From: Chloroflexi bacterium TSY
GTDB lineage: Bacteria > Chloroflexota > Anaerolineae > Caldilineales > Caldilineaceae
Direction of reading: 5' to 3'
DNA length: 64,000 nucleotides
Assembly (NCBI GenBank): GCA_019217005.1
Contig: JAHBNG010000080.1
Span: forward strand, 3,257-67,256
Positions 18,032 to 27,310 of the stretch are shown in pieces; within the stretch, counting starts at the first letter, position 1, and each line of letters opens with the position of its first letter. Position numbers and translations under genes: made by a program. The notes beneath the pieces are model-generated. The model was not told the DNA's origin. It saw only the letters and a program-made list of their open reading frames with translations, and ran no database searches.

Positions 18032-18120
18032 TCCTTACCTTATATCCGGGATGCCTCATGTTGATGTGATGATTTTTAAATGGTCCATCACGAAACCGTG
18101 TCCGCCAGTGAATAACTGGA

Positions 18121-18849
18121 TTATGCCGAAGCCTTATTATAGATAACAGGCATTTGCCCCTTCCACTTCTGCCAAATGGCATCGTTAGTGATTAGCTCAG
18201 CTATAAAGTGACCCACGTTGATTCGGCTCGTCTGTCCTGGGTCAAAGATAGCACTTCGAGTAGGTGACGGATAGACTTCATATTCCGTCACCATATCTTG
18301 ATCGTTCAAACCATCCGGCCGAACTGCTGCCCACTCAATCAGCCCATCGTTCTGACCAATCTTGGTTCTTAAATAGTCTGCCGCCTGTTCATTGTCCACG
18401 TGTGGTGGCAAGAGAAGGCGTAGTAGTCCGATCACACATTTCTGGGCAAAGGAAATTGATTCCTTGAGATCACGATTGCGGTTGCCGGTTGTATTCATCA
18501 GCACAAATTTAGTGAGCTTTTCAGGTGTATTCGTCCTGACGGCATTGCACAATCGACGAGTCGTATCGGTGACAAGTCTGCGCGGATGGCCATATATTCC
18601 CTTCAAGTTCAGATTGTGGCCTAAACATGATGCCACTGCATCACATCCTTGCACGTGTCTAGCCAGCTCAGCATCACTTAAATCCAAGACGCTGGCGTGA
18701 ATCACGGACAATCGTTCATGATTCAGAACGGCGTCTGGGAACTTGTCAAGGGATCGCACAATCACTTTGACGAGATGTCCATGTTCCAGAAGTTGCTCTA
18801 CGAGCAATCGACCAGTTGCCCCACTTGCTCCAACAATAAGTATGTTCAT
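18121..18849 (-). CDS. NAD(P)-binding SDR/NmrA-like oxidoreductase
   Basis: A 242-residue cytoplasmic protein with an N-terminal Rossmann motif in NILIVGASGATGRLLVEQL (GxxGxxG) of the atypical short-chain dehydrogenase type. A second-strand basic VIVRSLDK suggests NADP preference. FVLMNTTGNRN and the AVRPDGL region match NAD(P)H-binding proteins that act as reductases or redox sensors. The canonical YxxxK pair is not evident. An AGAGGG lies ahead of the ATG. It is monocistronic as far as can be seen. Substrate unknown. Confidence 0.8.
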   Translation of the reverse strand: MNILIVGASGATGRLLVEQLLEHGHLVKVIVRSLDKFPDAVLNHERLSVIHASVLDLSDAELARHVQGCDAVASCLGHNLNLKGIYGHPRRLVTDTTRRLCNAVRTNTPEKLTKFVLMNTTGNRNRDLKESISFAQKCVIGLLRLLLPPHVDNEQAADYLRTKIGQNDGLIEWAAVRPDGLNDQDMVTEYEVYPSPTRSAIFDPGQTSRINVGHFIAELITNDAIWQKWKGQMPVIYNKASA

Positions 18850-19192
18850 TTTTCCCTCTTTTTGAATTGATTCGGATATAGTTCAACGAATTGGACTTGT
18901 TACCAAATTGATGTTGATTGTATCCCGTTCTACCCGGTTGGGTTCAACTTTCTGAATGCATGGGTATTATATCTGCAAATGGGTATTAATTTGGAGACAC
19001 GAAAGTATGGTTTAGGGGTATTGTTTTTAGCGATTGAAATAAAAGGGAAGGGCGTATCGCTTTATCGATACGAAAGTACGGTTTGGAGCACGCTAACGCC
19101 CCGCATCAACGGCAAACCACTTGCTACGCTCGCGGTTTGTCCGCGTATATGCGCTTGTAATACAGAATTAACCAAAGATATCTATGCTTTAG
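18850..19192. other. Intergenic stretch without a convincing gene
   Basis: A 76-codon open frame on the plus strand (18979-19209) has no start signal, no recognisable family and runs into the family E repeat, so I do not call it a gene. The stretch has local inverted sequence around CGTATCGCTTTATCGATACG (near 19052). The upstream region of the SDR gene at 18849 lies here. Confidence 0.4.
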
Positions 19193-19293
19193 GCTTTTCC
19201 AACAATTAAAATCCCTAATTTGATCTGGAAAAGCTCAAGCCATTCCAGAGAAATCGACTTGGCAAATTAGGGATTTATTTCTCTGGAATGGCC
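19193..19293. repeat. Family E double-hairpin repeat, copy 1
   Basis: This 101-bp repeat has a second copy of equal length at 51374-51474. The first hairpin uses arms GCTTTTCCA/TGGAAAAGC, the second GCCATTCCAGAGAAAT/ATTTCTCTGGAATGGC. Loop 1 contains AAATCCCTAATTTG and loop 2 CAAATTAGGGATTT, perfect complements, so the loops could kiss. Its end supplies the last codons (AIPEK) and stop of the methyltransferase gene. Confidence 0.85.
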
Positions 19294-20090
19294 TTAATTG
19301 CTGTAATGATATGCGCGGTTGAATCAAAAACCATCCGCCCATCAGATGTTTCGTAAGAGCTAAGAATATCTTCAGATTCATGCAGTATGTGATCAATCTT
19401 CTGCTCTGTCAGTATCACCCCCATGATTGGCAACCATCCCCTTAAATCGGCTTCGACCATCACGGAAATGCTCGGAAATTGTGCCATTCCCCGGTATGTT
19501 TTAATCTCGTTTAGAGATGCTCCAGCACCGGTGAATAATGCCGTCACAGTCTGTCTATCGCCAAGCACGAATGGAGCACTCAGTGCGTCTGCCGCTTGCC
19601 TACCGGCGAGCCGTTCGAGGAGTGCCACAATAGCTGCATATGCTGGTATATTAGTAAGCGAATCCCATACTGCCACGACTATATGTCCACCTGGGATCAA
19701 CACTCTCAGCATTTCACGAATAGCTTGGTAGCGATCTGAGAAAAACATGAGGCCAAATTGGCAAACCACTGTGTCGAAGGATTCATTAGGGAAGGGCAAT
19801 GATTCGGCCACACCATGTTTCCAGTCGATTTCGGACGCAAGTTCATTTGCCACGGTAAGCATTCCAGGATTGGGATCCAGGCCAGCAACGTATCCAGATG
19901 GGATAGCTCGCGATGCCACCTCTCGCGAAAGCACGCCAGTACCGCATGCGATGTCCAGTACGCGTTGTCCAGATTGAATATTTGCTGTTTCTGCGACTAT
20001 CGTAGCCCATTGACTGAACAGTGCCGGGACGAACAGCGAATCGTATGCCCTGGCAGCTTCAATTTGCTCTTGCAAACTAGGAGCATTCAT
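19275..20090 (-). CDS. Class I SAM-dependent methyltransferase
   Basis: The start is the ATG at 20090, preceded by GGAGG seven bases away; an upstream ATG at 20105 is less well placed. The 271-residue protein has SAM motif I in VLDIACGTGVLSREVA, the acidic loop in VAGLDPNPGML and motif post-I/II in SFDTVVCQFGLMFFSD. These match the UbiE/Methyltransf_11 group. It is cytoplasmic with an unknown substrate. The C-terminal AIPEK and stop lie inside a family E repeat, so the 3' end of the gene was altered by repeat insertion or grew from it. No operon partner. Confidence 0.85.
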   Translation of the reverse strand: MNAPSLQEQIEAARAYDSLFVPALFSQWATIVAETANIQSGQRVLDIACGTGVLSREVASRAIPSGYVAGLDPNPGMLTVANELASEIDWKHGVAESLPFPNESFDTVVCQFGLMFFSDRYQAIREMLRVLIPGGHIVVAVWDSLTNIPAYAAIVALLERLAGRQAADALSAPFVLGDRQTVTALFTGAGASLNEIKTYRGMAQFPSISVMVEADLRGWLPIMGVILTEQKIDHILHESEDILSSYETSDGRMVFDSTAHIITAIKAIPEK

Positions 20091-20105
20091 ATGCAACTCC
20101 TCCAT

Positions 20106-20594
20106 TTCGTATAACTATTGAGTGGGGCTGCGTACCACATTTTTGGAAATACTCCGGTAGACCTAATGTGGTCACTCCGCACCAGCATAAAAAGAGCAGA
20201 CCATAACTGAGAAAGAAGGTGGCGTAAAGTTGAATGATCATTTTGATCTTCTTTTCAACAATCAGAACAATTCACAAAACGTACAAATGACAAGTAGGCT
20301 GCTATTGACATCTGCGACCTACTGTTCTGTTATCAATCTACAACACTCGGCGCGGCAGGGCATCGGTTGAGTTACACATTTAGTTACCACTCATTGATTG
20401 ATCGTGGTATGGGTAGAATAACCCACTGGGTGAAGGGGTGACAGGATGACTAGATGAATTGGATGACGGGTGAAACAGTTAGTCATCCTGACATCTAGTT
20501 ATTCAAATCAAGTTGTGTTCGAGTTCCAGACAGGTGACGGCGGGGCGCGAGTTGCCGTTGAATAATGAGGTTCAGTTTGCGATCAAAGTCCTGG
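20106..20594. other. Intergenic stretch, no gene seen
   Basis: No supported ORF. An 11-bp hairpin CAGGATGACTA/TAGTCATCCTG lies around 20443-20490. The right end leads into scraps of a MalT-like regulator and an alcohol dehydrogenase, so this stretch is probably degraded DNA beside the IS at 20902. Confidence 0.5.
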
Positions 20595-20681
20595 TGTTAG
20601 TACAATCCCTCGTTCAGGCGGGGAACAAGGTTCGGCTGCGGTGGAGATATAGAGTTTCGTGACTAAAATGGGCGTCGACAT
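20595..20681 (-). pseudogene. N-terminal scrap of a MalT/LuxR-type regulator
   Basis: From an ATG at 20681 the minus strand encodes MSTPILVTKLYI and then, after a frame break, PPQPNLVPRLNEG. This matches the start MSTPILATKLYIPAPRPNLV of the intact regulator at 22525-25416, and the homology extends about 15 bases ahead of the ATG. Only about 30 codons remain. It directly follows the alcohol-dehydrogenase scrap. Confidence 0.65.
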
Positions 20682-20688
20682 AGGTCAA

Positions 20689-20901
20689 CTATACGGTGAT
20701 AACGACTTTCCCTTTGTAGTCTCCTTCTCCAAAATACCGGAGCGCTTCGGGAACCTCACTCAACGAGTAAATTCTATCAACAATGGGTACAACTTTGCCG
20801 GCCTCAAACAGCTCGTTCATAAATACCAAATCCTTGTTTGGTTCATGCAGTAGCAAGCCCATTTTCTTACTACCAGTTTTTGAAACCCATAGTCCTAGGA
20901 A
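20689..20901 (-). pseudogene. C-terminal fragment of a zinc/quinone-type alcohol dehydrogenase
   Basis: About 70 codons survive, encoding LGLWVSKTGSKKMGLLLHEP, FMNELFEAGKVVPIVDRIYS and a tail EALRYFGEGDYKGKVVITV. This is the standard C-terminus of medium-chain dehydrogenases of the quinone oxidoreductase group. The upstream end is cut by the IS beginning at 20902, and the missing N-terminal part is not found on the far side of the IS (22402 onward). A rearrangement or deletion therefore accompanied the insertion. A similar but separate tail lies at 27993. Confidence 0.75.
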
Positions 20902-22401
20902 CTTTACTTTCTGGTAAAGGCTTGAGTGACAAAGGGCAAACCGAAAGGGGCGGAAAAAAGAATCCACCCTGAAAAAACGGGATAAAATGTAAAAATAGTG
21001 CTCGGCTAGTTTAAGCAGCGGCATTGAGGCGGCGATGAGCGAGAACGCCTTTAGGGAAATGGTGTGAAACCGAGGCCTTTTTCCGAAAGTCAGGGTCGAG
21101 TTGGTCAGGAGTTGGAAAAAGAGCACTCGAGAGAACACGGCGCAGCCTGCCGGGAGTGGATTGAGGCTCTCGATCCCAGTAGCCAGTCGGTATGGGAGGA
21201 AGAGAAGCGGCTAAATGGGAAAGAAGATTGCCAGCAAGCAGCCCCAGTTCAGGTAAGCGGAAACAAGCCTCATCGGCATGAACAAATTGACGATGTAAGC
21301 CAATCATCTGCTTGGAAGCCAAGGGGGGATGTTCAACAGGCCAGCGTTCCAGGTAGACAAGATAAATGGTTTCAGGCTGCAAAGTCATAACGGTCGCCAA
21401 AACCAAAGGTGTGTTGTAGGCCGGATCCTGAATGACGTAAATCGAGTAGGTACGGTTGGCTGTATCCACCTTGGTTGTTCTGGGGACGAGATTGTGCCAT
21501 GCTTGATAGCAAATCAGGCGACCACTATAGAGAAAGCGACCAGACGAGTCCGGAGTTGTAGCCTCGAGTCGCTTTCCTTATAGCTGCGAGAGCGGTCGCA
21601 CAATATCACCATATTCAGGTGGTCTGCCTTTTCTTTGCGTTTGGGTAACTCATTGCGGCGCACTGTGCAGTTAATCGCTTCCCAGGACAAATCGGTCTAT
21701 GCCGCTTTCTAGCATTTCTCTGATTGTAAACCCGGCATCGACCACCGCCACTTCGTCTGACTCCAGTGATTTCTTCGTCTCTGTCAGCAGCTTTTTCCGA
21801 AACTCACTTTCCTTTGTTCCAACCGTGCATCTCATGATTGCCTTGAGCAGTGGCACTCGCTTCCCGCCTATCTCCCCCCGAGCTTATCATCACTCCAAAG
21901 ATGAGCGCGGGCAATGCCCGACGAGCCGTTGAGTTATAGAGTCGGTTCACTTTCCCTTGCAGCTTCGGTCGCCAGAACCCTGTGATATCTATGCTTTTCA
22001 CTCGGTACCCTTCTAACTTTTTTGCCTCCCATTCCCCCTTTCCACTCCACTTCTTCTTGCCACGACCCCAGCAGACTTGTGATATCCCATGATCCATATC
22101 GAAAGCTCCACCAGCTTCGCCGGAGCTCCTCATCTTCAAACCCGCTTTCTTTCAATGCGCTATGGATTGCTCCTCGACTTTTCAGAAACGACCCATTCAG
22201 CATTGCCCACATCAGACGCATTACATTTACGTTTGTTCCCATCGGCGTTACTTGCAATACATTCATCAGTACTGCTATAGTTATTTCTGGCGCGGTTAGC
22301 ATTCCTTCCTCCTTTTTGGGTTCTCTACCTTTAGGATGAACTGCTAACCGCTTTTTGTCACATTTCTCACCTCATCTCTTTTCTTTTACCAGAAAGTAAA
22401 G
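20902..22401 (-). mobile_element. 1.5-kb insertion sequence, copy 1
   Basis: Ends CTTTACTTTCTGGTAAA, inverted at the right. Length 1500. It matches the copies at 46887-48388 and 59342-60851. No target duplication is visible (left flank TAGGAA, right flank TGTATAG). With the truncated dehydrogenase on one side only, this suggests recombination between IS copies or a deletion after insertion. Confidence 0.9.
21011..22302 (-). pseudogene. Transposase of the 1.5-kb IS, copy 1, multiply frameshifted
   Basis: Reading on the minus strand, it starts MLTAPEITIAVLMNVLQVTP, passes through RVKSIDITGFWRPKLQGK, has a likely catalytic Asp in VAVVDAGFTIREML, and ends with VYLERWPVEHPPLASKQMIG and VLAHRRLNAAA. 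Breaks lie at a G run (5 G where copy 3 has 4) in the WKGEWEAKK region, at the conserved six-G run, at a small indel after FVL, and at an A run (four A here, six in copies 2 and 3). At the C run before LASKQ this copy has six C and is in frame. The family is a DDE transposase not assigned by me. Full length would be about 430 residues. Confidence 0.8.
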
Positions 22402-22524
22402 TGTATAGACACTTTAGTGTTGTTAGAAGTGTTGGTTTGAACTTAAGACCACTCAAACAAGGATGTTGACCCAAGAGGACGGTATTAGGAAGGGCAGAAT
22501 ATCGCGGAATCGTGACTCTTGTAT

Positions 22525-25416
22525 TTACAACAAACCTAGTTCGCGGGCGCGGGCAACAGCTTCGGTGCGCCTTTTGACCTGGAGTTTGCCAAAGATTCTG
22601 CGATTATGTCCTTTCACCGTGTCCAGAGTGAGGAAGAGCTGTTCGCTAATCTCACGATTCGAGAGGCCCTGGGCAATGAGTTGGAGTATTTCGCGCTCGC
22701 GTTGACTCAATGGCTCAATCAAGAGCTGGGCCGCGGGGTCGATGAGAAGAGGAGCTTCGTCTGCCCCCCTTCGATCTTCAACATTAAATGCGGACAGCAA
22801 CTTGCTAGTATAGTCTGGCATCATTCCCTGAGCCGCGGCTTCTCTCAATAAGTAGACCATCGGCAATCCTTCATTCACAAAGAGTTGGACATAGCTCTCC
22901 GGCTTGGCCAACATCAAGGCACGTTCCAGAGAAACGAGAGCGGGTGAGATGTCGCCCCGTGACGCGTACGCAATTGCCTGCAGCATCAGGATTTCAATGA
23001 CGTTTCTTGTTCTTCCCCCCGCTTCTGCTGCTTGCAGGAGACGCACCAGTAGTCCCATTGCCTCGTGAAAGGAGCATTCCACCTGGTCACTCTTATATTG
23101 GGCGATGAGCACCCTGGCTAGGGTGATGTGTTCGAACTCGCGTAGGTAGCTGAGGTCATCATCAACGGACAGTCCCCGTTCATACGCCCAAGCAAGGACC
23201 TCATCCAATCTGTCCTGCTGAATCCACACCCGCGTCTTCAATGCCGCCAAGGGACGCAAATCAGGGTAGGGGCTCTTGATATACAGCCGTTCTGCCTCGT
23301 CGAGCAGGTTGAGCGCATCGTCCAGTTCGCCCTGGGTTTGCTTCATGCGCGCCTGAGCAAGACACCAATGATGCTTATAGGGCGAGAATGCAGCTGGCTC
23401 ATCCAGCTCTTCGCTGCGCTGCAGGTACTGAGCAGCAATTTCTAGATTGCCCTGCTCACGATGAAGTTCCCCCAATCCCAAATAGAGTTCCGCTATTCCT
23501 GGCAATCGAGGTGCAGCTTGCGCCATCGCAAGCTGCAATGTATGCTCATAGATTCTTATGGCCTCGCGCAGTCGACCCTGCGCCATCTTGATGTCGGCCA
23601 GAATAAATGTGCCAGCGATCGCAAAAACGATGTTGCCAGCCTTCTGATAGCTAGCCAGACTGTTGCCAACAGTCTGGCTAGCTGCCTTCAGATCCCCGCT
23701 TATCCAGTATGCGACCCCCAAGAGTGCGGCCGGGTCTCCGCGCGCAAAAAAGTCACCCTCAGACGAGAGCTCGAGTACTCGCCGCGCGTGTAACACGGCA
23801 CTGGACACATCGCCGAGAGCTAGGGCAATATAGGCACGGGCAGAGACGATCGACACGGGTAGAGAGCGGAACTGCGCTTCGTCTGCAACAACCATTTCAG
23901 TGGGGGCTATCTCAGTGATTTGTCGTTTGAGCATTGGAACTTCTGGTTGCTCACCTAGATCTGATACAGTGTCTGTCTCGGCGTCTAGCCATCGTTCGGC
24001 GTCTCGTAAGCGAGCTTCAGCGGTCTCTAGTTTGCCGATATCCAGTAATGCCCAGGCATAGCCAACGCTGAGTACAGGTCTAGCGCGGACCAGTTCATTT
24101 GGTAGCGCCTTCACCCAGCCAAACCAGGTGGTGTTCTGTAAAGAATCCTGATGCATTGCTGGCCATGCCAGCTCGACCAGGCCCGCCGCGTGTTCGAAGT
24201 CCGCGGCAGCCAGTGCATGGTGAACTGCATCGACGCGCAGACCGTTCCGCTCATACCATGCGCTCGCCCGCTGATGCCAGACCGGTACCTGATGCCGAAG
24301 GCGGCTAGTACCCCCCAGCACATAGGCCCGCAGAACATCAGCAAAGAGATGGTGATAACGATACCACTGGCGCTCGTCATCTAGGGGCACGACGAACAGG
24401 TTGCCGCGCTCTAAGGCTATCAACATCTCTTGGCCATCTTCTTGCTCAGTGACGGCATCGCAGAGTGGGCCGCTCAACCGATCGAGAATTGCCGTTTGCA
24501 GTAAGAAACGGCGAATCGGTTCAGGCTGACGTTGGAGTACCTCTTCAGCCAAATAGTCGAGCACAAAACGGTGACTGCCGGTGAATGCTTGGATAAAAGT
24601 AGCGATATCTGTACGCCGCTGCATGGAGAGACCTTGCAAAGCAAGGGCAGCCATTTGGAGGCCAGCAATCCAGCCTTCAGTGCGGGTTTCTAGGGCGGCG
24701 ATCTCTTTTGCCTCGAGGTTTAGATCCATCACCTCGTTGAGAAATCCGGTAGCCTCCTCAAGGGTAAAACGCAAATCCGCGGCACGTAGTTCGGTCAGTT
24801 GGCCTCGGGCGCGGTAGCGGGCCAGGGGTAGCTGTGGATCTTCGCGGGTGGTAACGACTAGGTGCATCTGGGAGGGGAGATGGTCGAGCAGAAAGGTGAG
24901 GGCATTGTCAATCGCTTTGGCATCAAGTAAATGATAGTCATCCAAGATGAGTACAAAATGGTCCTTTCTAGTGGTGATTTCATTGAGGAGGGTCGTCAGC
25001 ATCGCTTCGGTTGATGGTGGCTGCGGGGATTGAAGCAGACTCAACATCCTTTCGCCAATCGCTCCTACATTACTCTCTCGTGTAGTTGTTTGTAAGGCCG
25101 CAACAAGGTAAGCCAAAAAGCGTATGGAGTCGTTATCTCCTTCGTCCAAAGATAGCCAGGCGATTTTTGGAGATTGGTTGTTGGAGATTGGAGATTCGAT
25201 GGTGTCGAGTTCGTGCAGTCTCCAATTTCTATTCTCTACTTTTCCATTCACCCATGCGTTCACCAACGTCGTTTTGCCGAAGCCAGCCGGGGCCGAGATG
25301 AGCGTTAGTTTGCCGCCCAGCCCCTCGTTCAGCCGCTTGATCAAGTGAGGACGGCTGACAAGGTTTGGCCGCGGTGCAGGGATATAGAGTTTCGTGGCCA
25401 AAATTGGCGTAGACAT
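22525..25416 (-). CDS. MalT-type LuxR-family ATP-dependent transcriptional regulator
   Basis: The start is the ATG at 25416 (MSTPILATKLYIPAPRPNLV); an in-frame start eight codons earlier is less likely. The 963-residue protein has an N-terminal STAND NTPase with Walker A SAPAGFGKTTL (about 45) and HFVLILDDYHLLDAKAID as Walker B. A TPR-like helical sensor region covers about residues 350-850 (LGLGELHREQGNLEIAAQYL). The C-terminal LuxR HTH reads LSQREREILQLIAQGLSNRE and ISEQLFLTLDTVKGHNRRIF. Proteins of this type oligomerise on inducer and ATP binding and activate target promoters; the inducer is unknown. Neighbours are an IS and a Gfo/Idh oxidoreductase, so no clear target operon. A scrap of a paralogue lies at 20595. 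Confidence 0.92.
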   Translation of the reverse strand: MSTPILATKLYIPAPRPNLVSRPHLIKRLNEGLGGKLTLISAPAGFGKTTLVNAWVNGKVENRNWRLHELDTIESPISNNQSPKIAWLSLDEGDNDSIRFLAYLVAALQTTTRESNVGAIGERMLSLLQSPQPPSTEAMLTTLLNEITTRKDHFVLILDDYHLLDAKAIDNALTFLLDHLPSQMHLVVTTREDPQLPLARYRARGQLTELRAADLRFTLEEATGFLNEVMDLNLEAKEIAALETRTEGWIAGLQMAALALQGLSMQRRTDIATFIQAFTGSHRFVLDYLAEEVLQRQPEPIRRFLLQTAILDRLSGPLCDAVTEQEDGQEMLIALERGNLFVVPLDDERQWYRYHHLFADVLRAYVLGGTSRLRHQVPVWHQRASAWYERNGLRVDAVHHALAAADFEHAAGLVELAWPAMHQDSLQNTTWFGWVKALPNELVRARPVLSVGYAWALLDIGKLETAEARLRDAERWLDAETDTVSDLGEQPEVPMLKRQITEIAPTEMVVADEAQFRSLPVSIVSARAYIALALGDVSSAVLHARRVLELSSEGDFFARGDPAALLGVAYWISGDLKAASQTVGNSLASYQKAGNIVFAIAGTFILADIKMAQGRLREAIRIYEHTLQLAMAQAAPRLPGIAELYLGLGELHREQGNLEIAAQYLQRSEELDEPAAFSPYKHHWCLAQARMKQTQGELDDALNLLDEAERLYIKSPYPDLRPLAALKTRVWIQQDRLDEVLAWAYERGLSVDDDLSYLREFEHITLARVLIAQYKSDQVECSFHEAMGLLVRLLQAAEAGGRTRNVIEILMLQAIAYASRGDISPALVSLERALMLAKPESYVQLFVNEGLPMVYLLREAAAQGMMPDYTSKLLSAFNVEDRRGADEAPLLIDPAAQLLIEPLSQREREILQLIAQGLSNREISEQLFLTLDTVKGHNRRIFGKLQVKRRTEAVARARELGLL

Positions 25417-25681
25417 AGGACAATTATACACCACACCCAACCACGACCTAATAGTGACACGTGCTGCTTATCATGGTATTCGAATGGCCGTGCCCCTGCG
25501 GTGAATTTGTCTTTTTATGGTGGCTTCGCTACACTACCGCGATAGTTCCCCTAAAAAGTTTTGCACCTCGTCCCTCAGAGGTTGTTTTAAAAGGCGGAGA
25601 TGTTGGTGAGCATTCCGGGAAAGGGACAGGAACTGATTGCCACATTAAGAACCATGAATACATATAGGAGAGAGTACGGAG

Positions 25682-26719
25682 ATGAACTATTATCAGCGAG
25701 GTTTCGAACGCCGTATTCGCGTCGGCATGGTTGGCATTGGAGACCACACCTATCGAAATTTGTTGCCAGCCTTGCACTACTTGCCTGTCGAGTTGGTGGC
25801 ACTGTCCGCTCACAGGAACGAGGCACGGGCAAAATTGACGGCGAAAGAATATGGATGTCATTGGTACATGAGTCCGGCGGACATGTATGGGGCTGAAGAT
25901 CTCGAAGCGGTTTTCATTTGCGTCTCGCCAGAATTGCATCCCGAACTGGTTTGTCAGGCGTTCGATGCGGGACTGCATGTATGGCTGGAGAAACCGCCTG
26001 CCATGCGCGTTGCAGGCGTTGAGCAGATGATTCAACATCGCGGTGATCGCATCTGCGTTGTCGGCTTCAAGAAGGCGTTTATGCCCGTCGTAGATAAAGC
26101 TCTAGAGATCGTCGGCAGTAATGACTACGGAGACCTACGCAGCATCCTGGGGGTCTATCCCATGAGCGTGCCCAAAAATGGTGAGGCTGTACTCGAAGAA
26201 GGACTGCACATCACTTGGTTGGAAAACGGTGTTCATCCGCTTTCATTTCTGATCGCTATTGGGGGTGCGGTCGAGACAATCACAGTACACACAGGGTCAA
26301 CTGGTCATGGTGTGGCTGTATTGGCATTCAAGTCTGGCGTTGTGGGCACCTTCCATTTGGCTTCGGGTCCACTCTCCATGGAATCCTATTCATTGTTTGG
26401 TGAAACCTGGTATTGTACCATCAATAACAATACGAAACTCTCGCTCTATCGGGATTACGGCCCCAAAGGTACCCACACCTTCATGCCGGCAGGGTTTGAC
26501 ACTGGAGCCATCGTCTGGGAAGCCCAGAACAGCTTTGCCACGATTGAAAACAAAAACCTGTTCACGCAGGGGATGTACGCCGAGATGCGTTATTTCTGCG
26601 ACTGCATCCTAGAAGATCGAGCGGCGGCAAGGGGCAGTCTTGAGTTTGCCCTAGAGGTCATGAAGGTCTATGAAGCGGGTTTGCGCTCCAATGGACAAGC
26701 CGTGCCCATTGATGAATAG
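25682..26719 (+). CDS. Gfo/Idh/MocA-family NAD(P)-dependent oxidoreductase
   Basis: A 345-residue protein with the N-terminal nucleotide fold IRVGMVGIGDHTYRNLLPAL (GxGxxx variant), the AVFICVSPELHPELV turn and the family EKP motif in VWLEKPPAMRV (about 103). A C-terminal beta-sheet domain follows (HPLSFLIAIGGAVETITVH). These enzymes oxidise or epimerise sugars, inositols and related polyols in the cytoplasm. The start has GGAG directly ahead of ATG with further purines upstream. The gene is flanked by the LuxR regulator (divergent) and a GNAT gene (convergent). Confidence 0.88.
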   Translation: MNYYQRGFERRIRVGMVGIGDHTYRNLLPALHYLPVELVALSAHRNEARAKLTAKEYGCHWYMSPADMYGAEDLEAVFICVSPELHPELVCQAFDAGLHVWLEKPPAMRVAGVEQMIQHRGDRICVVGFKKAFMPVVDKALEIVGSNDYGDLRSILGVYPMSVPKNGEAVLEEGLHITWLENGVHPLSFLIAIGGAVETITVHTGSTGHGVAVLAFKSGVVGTFHLASGPLSMESYSLFGETWYCTINNNTKLSLYRDYGPKGTHTFMPAGFDTGAIVWEAQNSFATIENKNLFTQGMYAEMRYFCDCILEDRAAARGSLEFALEVMKVYEAGLRSNGQAVPIDE

Positions 26720-26759
26720 AATTTTACGCATGAATATGGAGGCAGCCTTTTGGATGGAG

Positions 26760-27266
26760 CTAGATGCCAACTTCACTGAATTCATTGACATATTTCGCAA
26801 GACCAGAAACGGATTGAAGCGAGCAGGGAATGATTTCATAGTGCATAAATGACTCTTTGGCACCGTACTCATTCGCGATATGCGATGTCTGAAATCCGAA
26901 CCTGGCATAGTATTTTGGATTGCCAAGTACGAATAGGGCGCTAATTCCGCACACCTGAGCCGCCTTTATGGCCTGTGTCATTAAGGCACCACCGATGCCT
27001 TGGTTTTGTACAGTTGGATGAACGGAGAGCGAGGCGATGCCAGCATAAGAACCCTTGGTATCCGGCACAAGTGTGATTGGACTAATCAGGATGTGGCCGA
27101 TGAGACTCTCAGATCGTTCGGCGACCAATGAGATCAGTATCTTTCCTCTGTCACGGATTAGATTGACCAGGTCCGCTTCCTGCGGTTGACCAAAGGCAGC
27201 GGTAACGACTTTGTGGATCTCGTCGATATCTGCATGTGTTTCTGGTCTTATCTTTATCGGTGGCAC
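26760..27266 (-). CDS. GNAT N-acetyltransferase
   Basis: I place the start at the GTG at 27266 (MPPIKIRPETHADIDEIHKV), giving 168 residues, the usual size of YhbS-like GNATs. A longer frame to 27386 would be translated from a mobile palindrome (family H) and is unlikely. The acetyl-CoA site is seen in ASLSVHPTVQNQGIGGALMT (Q/RxxGxG/A), followed by the ALFVLGNPKYYARFGFQ segment typical of this subgroup. Role: acetyl transfer to an unknown amine, cytoplasmic. Convergent with the Gfo/Idh gene. Confidence 0.82.
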   Translation of the reverse strand: MPPIKIRPETHADIDEIHKVVTAAFGQPQEADLVNLIRDRGKILISLVAERSESLIGHILISPITLVPDTKGSYAGIASLSVHPTVQNQGIGGALMTQAIKAAQVCGISALFVLGNPKYYARFGFQTSHIANEYGAKESFMHYEIIPCSLQSVSGLAKYVNEFSEVGI

Positions 27267-27310
27267 GTCTATACTCTTAAAGCTGAGAGTTGATTCATCA
27301 GGAAGAATTC

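Noticed and set aside
18979..19209. 76-codon ORF on the plus strand
   Set aside because: No start signal, no recognisable family, and it ends inside the family E repeat. Probably chance.
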